Assembly: GCA_036419695.1 (NCBI GenBank)
Contig: CP143946.1
Span: 3,838,001 to 3,902,000, forward strand
DNA from: [Clostridium] symbiosum
Lineage (GTDB): Bacteria; Bacillota; Clostridia; Lachnospirales; Lachnospiraceae
Length of the DNA stretch: 64,000 nt
Reading direction: 5' to 3'
Shown here: piece after piece, positions 32,504-39,907 of the stretch
Numbering within the stretch: the first letter of the stretch is position 1
How the letters are laid out: each line of letters opens with the position of its first letter
Notes under the pieces: generated by a model
Seen by the model: the letters and a program-made list of their open reading frames with translations, nothing else
Databases searched by the model: none
Told to the model about the DNA's origin: nothing
Position numbers and translations under genes: made by a program

Positions 32504-33037
32504 TCATCCTATCAGTCCCTTGCCCAGCTCATAGGCTTTCTCCGCCCCTCTGGAATCCTTCATCGCCCCTTTGGCGCTCATTCCCGGAACGGTCAAAATC
32601 CCTTTGCTCTTCCAGCCCAGATAATTGCAGGTGTCCTCATATGCATCAATAGCCGACTTGTACACTCCGTCCGACATGGAATCCAGCATCAGGGCCGCAT
32701 AGCGGATTGTGAACCCTTTTCTGGCTCTTGCATAGAGTCTGTCGATGGCCGCCTTTAACTGTGCGCTCACCGTAAACCAGTAAATTGGAGAAGCAAATAC
32801 AATCATATCTGCACCGTCGGTCAGCTCCAGCACTTCTTTCATGTCATCCTTCTGGACACAGACCCCGTCATGGGAGAAACAATATTCACAGGCCAGGCAG
32901 GGAGCCACCTTTTTCTCACCCAGATTTATTTTATGTACCTCATGCCCCTGCTCCGTCGCTCCTTTTATAAAAGAATCCACCATCAGTTCCGTATTTCCGC
33001 CCTTGCGCGGGCTGCCGTTTAAAACTACAATTTTCAT
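32504..33037 (-). CDS. NAD(P)H-dependent flavin reductase-like flavoprotein (flavodoxin fold)
   Basis: 177 residues. KIVVLNGSPRKGGNTELM (FMN phosphate loop) opens the fold; CLACEYCFSHDGVCVQKDDM is the cysteine cluster of iron-sulfur flavoprotein-like oxidoreductases; MIVFASPIYWFTVSAQLKAAIDRL completes the FMN site. Such enzymes reduce quinones, metals or iron centres with NAD(P)H. The four cysteines suggest possible iron-sulfur binding. Start 33037 follows AAGGAGG; the Met two codons earlier is too close to that site. Confidence 0.85.
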   Translation of the reverse strand: MKIVVLNGSPRKGGNTELMVDSFIKGATEQGHEVHKINLGEKKVAPCLACEYCFSHDGVCVQKDDMKEVLELTDGADMIVFASPIYWFTVSAQLKAAIDRLYARARKGFTIRYAALMLDSMSDGVYKSAIDAYEDTCNYLGWKSKGILTVPGMSAKGAMKDSRGAEKAYELGKGLIG

Positions 33038-33254
33038 CGTCATGCCTCCTTGTCGTCTTCCCGTTTCCCTGTCTGATATTCCAGACCGCCCGGAACGCTT
33101 CGTCCCCATACCGGCCTGACGTACCCAAAACATAATACAAAAAAACCATCCTGCGCTTTCCAGCAATCCGGCATCATATATCTAATATTTTAACATCGTC
33201 AGATTAAATATTCAACTCGTTTACGATACCTCTTAGAAGTGTTTGGGTTATGGT

Positions 33255-33562
33255 TCACAATAGAACCGTTCAGCCACCGCAGCCCGGCAAAATGGCAGCA
33301 ACCTACGCGTCTTCAGTCCCGGCCAAAATCTTCCCGTGGGGAATCCGGGAGAAAAAGATTCCGCAGGGAACCTGGGAGTCCATTGGTACTTACCGAGGTC
33401 CTTTCGAGGTTAGTACCACTATGTACTCCAAAGAGCGCAAGCGTTTCCCGCAGGAACTTTTTCTGCCCGGATTCCCCATCGCGGCAACCTATATCCCGGG
33501 ACTGAAGACCCACAACCTCCCATACCATTCCGCCCCCAACAGCGTTCTCCTTCCTCAAATAC
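33255..33562 (-). repeat. Structured repeat family, subtype A copy 2
   Basis: Core 33309-33509 (201 bp). Read on the minus strand it is closely similar to the copy at 12785: terminal GTCTTCAGTCCCGG, long arms GGGGAATCCGGGCAGAAAAA / TTTTTCTCCCGGATTCCCC, and inner pairs GGAGT/ACTCC and GGTACT/AGTACC. The left flank (GAGGAAGGAGAACGC) begins at the TGA stop of the transporter ATPase gene. The right flank diverges after about 50 bases. Confidence 0.85.
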
Positions 33563-34658
33563 ACTCAACGCTGATTAATCTGTCTTTTCCGCGTTCTGCC
33601 AGACAGCGGTTTTTTTCATTGACCGGCCCAAATTCCGACAGGCAGCAGATAACCCGACTGCAGGAATCAAGGACGGACGCCGCCCTGCGGTACGTTTCCT
33701 CCCCGATCATTTCAAACGGGGCCTCGGAAATCACCTCCGCCGCCAATGCCTTTGCTACCGGGTAATCGATGTCATTCTCTCCGAGGATTCCTGCCGCAAA
33801 GGGGATCCCCTTTCGCTGCAGCCTCCTGTAAACAGGAATTCCGCTCCCATTCCCTCCGATGACAAATACCTGGGGCCTGCCTTCCGCCGGCTCCATCTCG
33901 AGGCAGCCAAGCTCCGCATGATAGCTGCCCTTCGTGATTTTGTAAAGTTTTGTAATGTAGGAGGAGGTAAAAATTTCTTCCGGCGTCCCACAGCGTTCAA
34001 TGGAATTTTCATTGACACAGACAATATAATCGGAGAGCTTCTGTGCTAAATCCAGTTCATGAAGAGACATGAGGACCGCCACGTTTTTATCACGCACCAG
34101 GTTTTTAAGAATCGTCAGAAGTTCCAGCTTGTGGCGGATATCCAGAAACGACGTCGGTTCATCCAGCACAATGACGTTCGGTTCCTGGCAGATCGCGCGG
34201 GCGAGGAGAATCCTCTGCCTCTGGCCGTCGCTGACCTCCGTAAAATCCCGCCCGGCCAGCTCCCGGGCATGGACAAGTTCCATGGACTCCCGGACTTTTT
34301 CCCGGTCCGCGTTGGAAAGGATTCCCAAACGGCCGGTATAGGGGTATCGGCCTGTGGCAACCACATCTTCACATGTCATCAATTCGGGATGGATCCGCTC
34401 CGTCATCAGGACGGACATCCGCTTCGCGATTTCCTTTTCCGGCATGCCGTGCATGGATACGCCGTCCAAGAAAACGGTTCCGCCAATCAGTCCCAGCTGC
34501 CGGATGATGCTTTTTAAAATCGTGGATTTTCCCGCCCCGTTCGGGCCAATCAGGGTAACAATCTCTCCCTGTTTTACATGGATTTCAATTTCTTCAATCA
34601 GGGGGACTTTTCCATATCCCACAGCCATGTGATCGGTGTAAATATAATCCTCTGCCAA
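33555..34658 (-). CDS. Corrinoid/iron-type ABC transporter ATP-binding protein with extra C-terminal domain
   Basis: 367 residues. ABC ATPase (1-~255): Walker A GPNGAGKST, signature VSDGQRQR (an unusual form of LSGGQ), Walker B VIVLDEPTSFLD, H-loop MSLHELD. This is the FecE/BtuD type. Residues ~260-367 form a second domain not in BtuD, beginning VFVIGGNGSGIPVYRRL and containing ICCLSEFGPVNEKNR, with a Rossmann-like GGNGSG. The start is TTG, 7 bases after AAGGAGG. Last gene of the riboswitch-controlled operon; pairs with the permease whose stop is 12 bases upstream. Confidence 0.85.
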   Translation of the reverse strand: MAEDYIYTDHMAVGYGKVPLIEEIEIHVKQGEIVTLIGPNGAGKSTILKSIIRQLGLIGGTVFLDGVSMHGMPEKEIAKRMSVLMTERIHPELMTCEDVVATGRYPYTGRLGILSNADREKVRESMELVHARELAGRDFTEVSDGQRQRILLARAICQEPNVIVLDEPTSFLDIRHKLELLTILKNLVRDKNVAVLMSLHELDLAQKLSDYIVCVNENSIERCGTPEEIFTSSYITKLYKITKGSYHAELGCLEMEPAEGRPQVFVIGGNGSGIPVYRRLQRKGIPFAAGILGENDIDYPVAKALAAEVISEAPFEMIGEETYRRAASVLDSCSRVICCLSEFGPVNEKNRCLAERGKDRLISVECI

Positions 34659-34670
34659 GAAAAACCCTCC

Positions 34671-35684
34671 TTACCGTATATTTTTTCTTACCATCATATA
34701 AATGACAACCGGTGCGCCGAAAACGGCCGTAACAGAACTGATGCTGAGTTCGGTGGGGGCAAATACCGTCCTGGCAATCAGGTCGCAGAACAGGCAGAAT
34801 ACCGCTCCTCCCAGGAAACACCCCGGTATGATAAGAATTGGTTTTGCCGTTTTTAACAGGCTCTTCACCAGGTGAGGAACGGCAATCCCGACGAAGGAGA
34901 CGGGACCCGCAAAGGCGGTGACGCAGGCCGATAAAATACTGGACAGCAGGATGAGCGCCACCCGGAACAAACGGACATTTACTCCCATATTCTGTGCATA
35001 AACCTCCCCCATCTGATACGCGCCGATTGGTTTTGCCATCAGAAAGACGAGGATGAACGATATAAAAATCACCGCCGTCATTACTCTGACATTCTCCCAG
35101 GACATCCCGGAAAAACTGCCCATCGACCAGTTGTGAAGGTTGACGATATCGGCGTCATCCGCAAATGTCACGGCAAAATCGGTCACGGCGGAACAGATGT
35201 AACCGATCATAACCCCACAGATCACAAGCATGGACATCTTTTTCACCCTGCCGGAAATCAGAAGGATAAGCCCCATGGAAATCATGGCTCCTGCAAATGC
35301 CGCCAGGATCATAACTGCCGAGCCCACACCAATTCCCTTTCCAAGCAACGCGATCATAATCAATGATACCGCTAATTTTGCACCGGAAGAGATGCCGAGC
35401 ACAAACGGACCTGCGATCGGGTTTGAGAAAAATGTCTGCAGCAGAAATCCGGACACCGAAAGCCCGCCCCCCAGGATGACGGCCGCCAGGATGCGGGGCA
35501 GACGAATATCCCATATGATATGATACGCCGTATCTTCCCCAGTTTTAAAGAACAGGATTTTGCATATTTCCCGCACGGACAGGCCGACGCTCCCCGAGCC
35601 TATATTCCACAGAAAGAGAATGCACAAAAGGACTGCCAGAAGGGCAAATGAAATACCGTATCTCATTTTTGTTCTATTCGTCAT
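34671..35684 (-). CDS. FecCD-family ABC transporter permease
   Basis: About 337 residues with nine to ten membrane helices. RLPRILAAVILGGGLSVSGF, NPIAGPFVLGISSGA and AFAGPVSFVGIAVPHLVKSL are the canonical BtuC/FecCD blocks, the last being the coupling region for the ATPase. Such permeases move vitamin B12, heme or iron-siderophores. The riboswitch of the operon favours corrinoids. Start 35684 follows GGGGGAAG; a Met nine codons upstream is possible. Confidence 0.87.
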   Translation of the reverse strand: MTNRTKMRYGISFALLAVLLCILFLWNIGSGSVGLSVREICKILFFKTGEDTAYHIIWDIRLPRILAAVILGGGLSVSGFLLQTFFSNPIAGPFVLGISSGAKLAVSLIMIALLGKGIGVGSAVMILAAFAGAMISMGLILLISGRVKKMSMLVICGVMIGYICSAVTDFAVTFADDADIVNLHNWSMGSFSGMSWENVRVMTAVIFISFILVFLMAKPIGAYQMGEVYAQNMGVNVRLFRVALILLSSILSACVTAFAGPVSFVGIAVPHLVKSLLKTAKPILIIPGCFLGGAVFCLFCDLIARTVFAPTELSISSVTAVFGAPVVIYMMVRKNIR

Positions 35685-35723
35685 ATCTTCCCCCATTCGG
35701 CCGGCAGACATGTCTGCTGCCTG

Positions 35724-36917
35724 CTATTCCAGCCTGTATATGTATGTCATTTTACCCGGATCCGGACTGTCTTCGGTCAGTATTGTGTGGATGTCCACTA
35801 TCATATTCCCCAGCCCCATGGTTTCCTGGAACATGTTTTTCTCCGTACACCATACATGCCCTTCCTTCACGGCCTTGAAGTCCGCCAGAAGTCCGCTTTT
35901 TGCAAGAAGCTCATCGACGGATTTCAGCTCACCGTCAATGGTGCTGTTGTAGATAATATAGTCCGCCTCTTTCGCCGCGGCATAAAACGCCTCCATCTGC
36001 ATGTTCATTGTGGACAGTGCATTTTGATCCGTCTTGATGTTCTGAGGGACATAGGTTCCTCCCGCCATATCTATCATGCGCGCCACATAGTCGCCCGGTT
36101 TACGCACATTCACATATCCGTTGGAGCTGATATAGAAAAATGCCACTGTTTTCCCCATATTTTTCTGTTCCAGCACACCGTCCAGATGCTTCATCTGTTC
36201 GTCGAAACGTGCCTTTGCCAGTTCCTCTTTTCCCAGGAGAGCCCCATAGAGCTTCATCCACTCCATCCTTCCCAGCGGATGGCTCTCATAGCTGGAACGT
36301 TCCACCAGAACGGGGATTCCCAGTTTTTCAAGCTGTTCTTTCACCTCGGGAGAATGGTTAATCATCGTGGACTCTACCGCCAGGTCACATGATTTGGAAA
36401 GAATCAGCTCATAATCAGGCGTGCGGTATTTGCCCGCATAAAACATGTTTCCCTCTTCCAGCGCCTCCCTCGCCTCCCCGATATACCAGCCGGAGGCATC
36501 CAGAGCGGAAAGTGTTATCCGATCGACGGCATCCAGGCTGCGGAACAAATCCATTGCCGAAGTGGCCGCCAGATAAATGTTTTCAAGCGGCTGTCTGATC
36601 ACCGTCACATCATCCGGAAGAACGGCCGGAGGCTCACCACGTTCCGGTACGACGAGAAAACGGCCGCTGTTCCTGATAGAAATCAAAATGAATCCATCTT
36701 CATAATAGTCCACGGAAAACTGATCCGCATAGAGAAGCTCCTTGCTGTGATCGAACTTCAGATTGTTTAAGCGTTCCGCCTGAAAACCGGCCTCTTCCGC
36801 GGCGGACTGCCCCCGCGCCGTTCCGGACACTGCGCCGCCCGTTGAAGAGCAGCCGCAGGCAAAGCATAAAAGCGCCCCCATTAAAAACATGGATAAATAT
36901 TTTTTCATTCTCATCAT
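35724..36917 (-). CDS. ABC transporter substrate-binding lipoprotein (BtuF/FecB type)
   Basis: 397 residues. Lipobox FACGC (Cys about 23) anchors it outside. The body has the two-lobed helical-backbone periplasmic-binding architecture of iron/cobalamin transporters: FRSLDAVDRITLSALD, ELILSKSCDLAVESTMI, IPVLVERSSYESHPLGRMEW and GGTYVPQNIKTDQNALSTMN. It would capture the corrinoid or tetrapyrrole and deliver it to the permease. Its ATG overlaps the stop of the upstream lipoprotein gene (ATGA), implying translational coupling. Confidence 0.85.
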   Translation of the reverse strand: MMRMKKYLSMFLMGALLCFACGCSSTGGAVSGTARGQSAAEEAGFQAERLNNLKFDHSKELLYADQFSVDYYEDGFILISIRNSGRFLVVPERGEPPAVLPDDVTVIRQPLENIYLAATSAMDLFRSLDAVDRITLSALDASGWYIGEAREALEEGNMFYAGKYRTPDYELILSKSCDLAVESTMINHSPEVKEQLEKLGIPVLVERSSYESHPLGRMEWMKLYGALLGKEELAKARFDEQMKHLDGVLEQKNMGKTVAFFYISSNGYVNVRKPGDYVARMIDMAGGTYVPQNIKTDQNALSTMNMQMEAFYAAAKEADYIIYNSTIDGELKSVDELLAKSGLLADFKAVKEGHVWCTEKNMFQETMGLGNMIVDIHTILTEDSPDPGKMTYIYRLE

Positions 36918-37768
36918 TCAGCCTTTTTCAGTGTGGTGGAATCAAAGGTCAGCGTATATTCAATCTCGTGAGGCTCGCTCATGGCAATCGTGTCTGCAAT
37001 GACCGCTATTTTCCAGTCAAAACCTCCGACGGGAATTTCAAAAGTTGAATTTCCTTCTTTGTTTTTCAGCTCATATTTCACGCCGTCCACCTTCATGTAA
37101 TCGTAATTGGAACTGCCCCAGACAATCGTTGCAAAGGCCTTGCCGTTCTCCACACGGACAGCAGCCGGTGATTCCACCGCAGCCCTGCCGGAGCCTCCGT
37201 CCAGGGTAACACCCACCGTATAATTTCCGTCTGTGAGCTTAAGACTCTCCACCGTCGCAATCTTCCCGTCTGCAAACGCGGCGGCCGGAAGGGAATCGGC
37301 GCGGAACACCAGGACACGGTCATACCATTTTTCCTTCCTTTTACTGAATGCGCTTAATTCAATCCCCATATCCAGGGCCTCAACCGGAACTTCAAATGTG
37401 TTGGTTCCGTCCGCAAGCTCCGTGTACGGAATATAGTCTTCCTCCGACGCCTTTACGGCCTCCTCTCCCGTTCCCAAATAAACCTCCGCGTATCCGGTGC
37501 CGCTCATGGACATCACCGCGCTCATTGCGCCCTCTTTTACCGTAAGCTCACATTCCTCAATCCGGAACATGCTGGAACTGGAATCTACTTTTACAGAATA
37601 AATACCATCCTTTATTTCACTGCCGTAAACAGGCTTCATTCCCGCCTGCACGACGTCTATCTGACTGCCGGTCTCCTGATCCGGAGCCGGTGTTTTGGAA
37701 CCGCAGCCGGCCGCCAGAAGGCACAGGGCCAGGAGCACAGCCGGCCATCCTTTTCTCTTAATTCTCAT
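36914..37768 (-). CDS. Lipoprotein with duplicated beta domain, corrinoid/heme operon
   Basis: 284 residues. Lipobox LAAGC (Cys about 22). Two related halves follow: residues ~52-160 (IKDGIYSVKVDSSSSMFRI, FEVPVEALDMGI) and ~170-280 (LTDGNYTVGVTLDGGSGRA, IVWGSSNYDYMKVDG, FEIPVGGFDWKI, MSEPHEIEYTLTF). The pattern recalls NEAT-like ligand-binding beta sandwiches found with heme or corrinoid transporters, but I cannot confirm the family. A surface relay that hands ligand to the binding protein is the likeliest job. Confidence 0.6.
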   Translation of the reverse strand: MRIKRKGWPAVLLALCLLAAGCGSKTPAPDQETGSQIDVVQAGMKPVYGSEIKDGIYSVKVDSSSSMFRIEECELTVKEGAMSAVMSMSGTGYAEVYLGTGEEAVKASEEDYIPYTELADGTNTFEVPVEALDMGIELSAFSKRKEKWYDRVLVFRADSLPAAAFADGKIATVESLKLTDGNYTVGVTLDGGSGRAAVESPAAVRVENGKAFATIVWGSSNYDYMKVDGVKYELKNKEGNSTFEIPVGGFDWKIAVIADTIAMSEPHEIEYTLTFDSTTLKKAE

Positions 37769-37783
37769 CTGTCTTCCACCTTT

Positions 37784-37815
37784 AAAAGGGCGATCAGTAA
37801 AAAAACCGACCGCCC
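37784..37815 (-). terminator. Attenuator-like terminator inside the cobalamin operon
   Basis: On the minus strand GGGCGGTCGG and CTGATCGCCC form a 10 bp stem (two G-T pairs) over a T-rich loop, followed by TTTTA. It lies between the CbiK gene and the transporter genes and would reduce downstream expression relative to cbiK. Confidence 0.55.
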
Positions 37816-37857
37816 ATTTTTCTTCCTGATTTATTTCTCTTATTCCAGTTTCCGTTA

Positions 37858-38883
37858 TTACTTTTTCAGGCTGTCCACTGCGGCCTTTGCATGCTCTACA
37901 AAGAGCTGCTGGATCGGTTCCATCTCACCGAGTCCGCGGACAAGACAGGTCACTTCATAACCTGCGCCCTCAAACGCCGTTTTCCAGGAACCTTCCTCAT
38001 CGCCTGCCATATCGTTGTTGGCGTGATCACCTGCAACAATCATAAGCGGCTCTAAAACTGCCTTTTTGTATTCACCCTTCTTTACTGCGGCAAGTACATC
38101 ATCCAGGCTTGGCGCTGCCTCTACGGTGCCTACAAAGTAATTCTTATATCCTGCTTCCGTCAGCATATCCTGCATCTTCGCATATACCTGGTTGGAATCT
38201 GCTTCCGTGCCGTGGCCCATGAAACAGATTGCGGTTTCTCCGTCATCATACTCAGCGGTCGCCTCTGTGATAGCTTTGATAACCGCTTTGAAATCATCAT
38301 TGGAAGTGAGTAACGGTTCTCCGATTGCGACTTTCTCAAATGAATCGGAATACTCTGCCACCTCGTTGACAAGATCGTTATATTCCAGGCCGTCCATCAG
38401 ATGGGTAGGCTGAACCACAAGGTTCTTAACTCCGTTATCCACCGCGCGGCCGAGCGCTTCTCCCACATTGTCAATGGCAATGTTATCGCGTGATTTAATA
38501 TGGTCGATGATCATCTGGCTTGTAAAACCTCTTCTTACCGAATAATCCGGAAATGCATTTTCCATTGCATTCTCGATTGCCCCTACGGTGAAACGTCTGC
38601 TGTCATTGTAGCTTGTACCAAAACTGACTACCATAAGTTCGTTCTCACCAATTCCATCCTGATTTCTGGCATTGTCCAATGATGCATCCCCCGTATCGTA
38701 ATTTTCTTCGTCCTCTTCTTCCGCTTCCACTGCTGCGTCTTTGGCCTCCTCAGCGGCGGCCTCCTCCGCGGTCTCCGCCGTCACGTCTGCGGCCGTTTCC
38801 TTCTGCCCGCCTGAACAGCCTGACGCCACTGCAGCCGACAAAGCTGTAAATGCAAATAATGCCACCAGTTTTTTGATCATCAT
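37858..38883 (-). CDS. cbiK: Surface-anchored sirohydrochlorin cobaltochelatase (CbiK-like)
   Basis: 341 residues. The N terminus is a lipoprotein signal (lipobox VASGC, Cys about 23) followed by a Glu/Ala-rich linker to about residue 75, then a CbiK domain: LMVVSFGTSYNDSRRFTVGA, VVQPTHLMDGLEYND, ICFMGHGTEADSNQVYAKM, VGTVEAAPS and LMIVAGDHANNDMAGDEEG. The His, Glu and His of the metal site in Salmonella CbiK all have counterparts. Cytoplasmic CbiK inserts cobalt into sirohydrochlorin; an export signal makes biosynthesis doubtful. Exported CbiK is known in Desulfovibrio. It is first in the riboswitch-controlled operon. AAAGGAGG precedes the start. Confidence 0.85.
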   Translation of the reverse strand: MMIKKLVALFAFTALSAAVASGCSGGQKETAADVTAETAEEAAAEEAKDAAVEAEEEDEENYDTGDASLDNARNQDGIGENELMVVSFGTSYNDSRRFTVGAIENAMENAFPDYSVRRGFTSQMIIDHIKSRDNIAIDNVGEALGRAVDNGVKNLVVQPTHLMDGLEYNDLVNEVAEYSDSFEKVAIGEPLLTSNDDFKAVIKAITEATAEYDDGETAICFMGHGTEADSNQVYAKMQDMLTEAGYKNYFVGTVEAAPSLDDVLAAVKKGEYKKAVLEPLMIVAGDHANNDMAGDEEGSWKTAFEGAGYEVTCLVRGLGEMEPIQQLFVEHAKAAVDSLKK

Positions 38884-39162
38884 GTTCCTTATCCTCCTTT
38901 ATTCTACAACACGGTATCGGTATACAGAAGGTATAGGAATATGCCATCATCCTCTGATGGAATCTCAAACCGGCGGCACTCACGCGCAAATACGCGGCGC
39001 TAAATCACCCTGCATTATAAAAACATGCACGGTTGTCCACACCGCAGGATGCATTTTCCCCGGTGCAAAAGATTTTTTCCCGTCTGAGTCAGAGATTCGC
39101 GGTCTGAAAACCGTAAATCGGCACAACCAATTGCTCGTGATTTGGAAGTTTATTCCTGTACC
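38884..39162 (-). other. Long leader between the riboswitch and cbiK
   Basis: About 280 bases, no convincing gene. It must contain the expression platform of the riboswitch. Candidate pairings are TGCACCGGGG / and the CAGGATGCAT region near 39040-39070, but no clean terminator with T-run is visible, so control could act on translation or on an anti-terminator I cannot place. Confidence 0.4.
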
Positions 39163-39350
39163 AACATCCGGCAGGTTTCCTGACTTGTACATCAGCACGC
39201 GCAATCGCCTTCCCAATCCGGATCGGATCAGTGGCCATACATAACGCAGATTGCGCGCTCCTTACTCACAGTGACGAGATCGCACAGGTTTTTCACCTGT
39301 TTCCCTATTACCCATTATCCGCCAAACACGGACAACGGCACCGGATGTTC
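39163..39350 (-). ncRNA. Cobalamin (AdoCbl) riboswitch
   Basis: On the minus strand: B12 box AGTCAGGAAACCTGCC (39170-39185), core GCCACTG (39229-39235), the ACAGGTGAAAAACCTGT stem-loop with GGGAA before it, and closing stem CATCCGG (39341-39347) with CCGGATG (39165-39171). All universal elements of the class are present. Binding of adenosylcobalamin should shut off the cbiK-transporter operon (38883 down to 33555), making this a B12-repressed uptake system. Confidence 0.95.
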
Positions 39351-39369
39351 TTAACTCGATATGTTTTAT

Positions 39370-39398
39370 ATCCTACCACTGAATTTCTAAAAATGCAA
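39370..39398 (-). promoter_or_regulatory. Promoter of the cobalamin-riboswitch operon
   Basis: Minus-strand TTGCAT (39393-39398) and TAGGAT (39370-39375), 17 bases apart, about 20 bases before the riboswitch. Confidence 0.5.
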
Positions 39399-39404
39399 TA
39401 TGCT

Positions 39405-39780
39405 TAAGGGGGGATGATTGAGAAAGGGGAACGCTGCCGGGATGGCCGGGGGCGGAATGGTGAGGGTGAAGGGATGAGTCTTCAGTCCCGGCGGATGGTT
39501 GTGGTGAGGGGGAATCCGGAGAAAGACTTTACTGCGGGGACTCGCTCCCGCTTGTGAAGCGCACAGCGGATGCTAGGCTCGAAAATACCTCGCCAAGCAC
39601 CGGCGGGCTTCAAGGTCCCCTTCGTAAAGTTTTTCTCCTCCTTCCCCCGGGCAGGTTGTCGACGGGACTGAAGGCGCCGGGGTGATCGCGTTCCATTCCG
39701 CTCGGACTGCGGCAGCTGATTTGTTCTGTTCCTTCAAGTGGCGAGGGGGATTGTCGCAGCCACTATGTTGTTCGAAAAAA
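39405..39780 (+). repeat. Structured repeat family, subtype B copy 1
   Basis: Core 39478-39675 (198 bp) with terminal GTCTTCAGTCCCGG and CGGGACTGAAGGC, arms GGGGAATCCGGAGAAAGACT / CTCCTCCTTCCCC, inner GAAGC/GCTTC and the ACCTCGCCAAGCACC loop. Left flank GAGAAAGGGGAACGCTGCCG and right flank with GATTGTCGCAGCCACTA match the other copies. It lies between the riboswitch promoter and the xylulokinase 3' end, oriented away from both. Confidence 0.85.
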
Positions 39781-39907
39781 TGAGGGGGTTCTACATGTTT
39801 TTGGCGAGTTCCGTAAGAATCTTCCTCCTCTTCATGACCATCCGGCCGGGGCGGATGAGTCATTTATATGACTCGGACGCTATCTTAGAGGTGGACTTAG
39901 CGTTCGG

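Noticed and set aside
33250..33765. Plus-strand open frame of 171 codons
   Set aside because: Covers the subtype A repeat and then runs antisense to the transporter ATPase gene.
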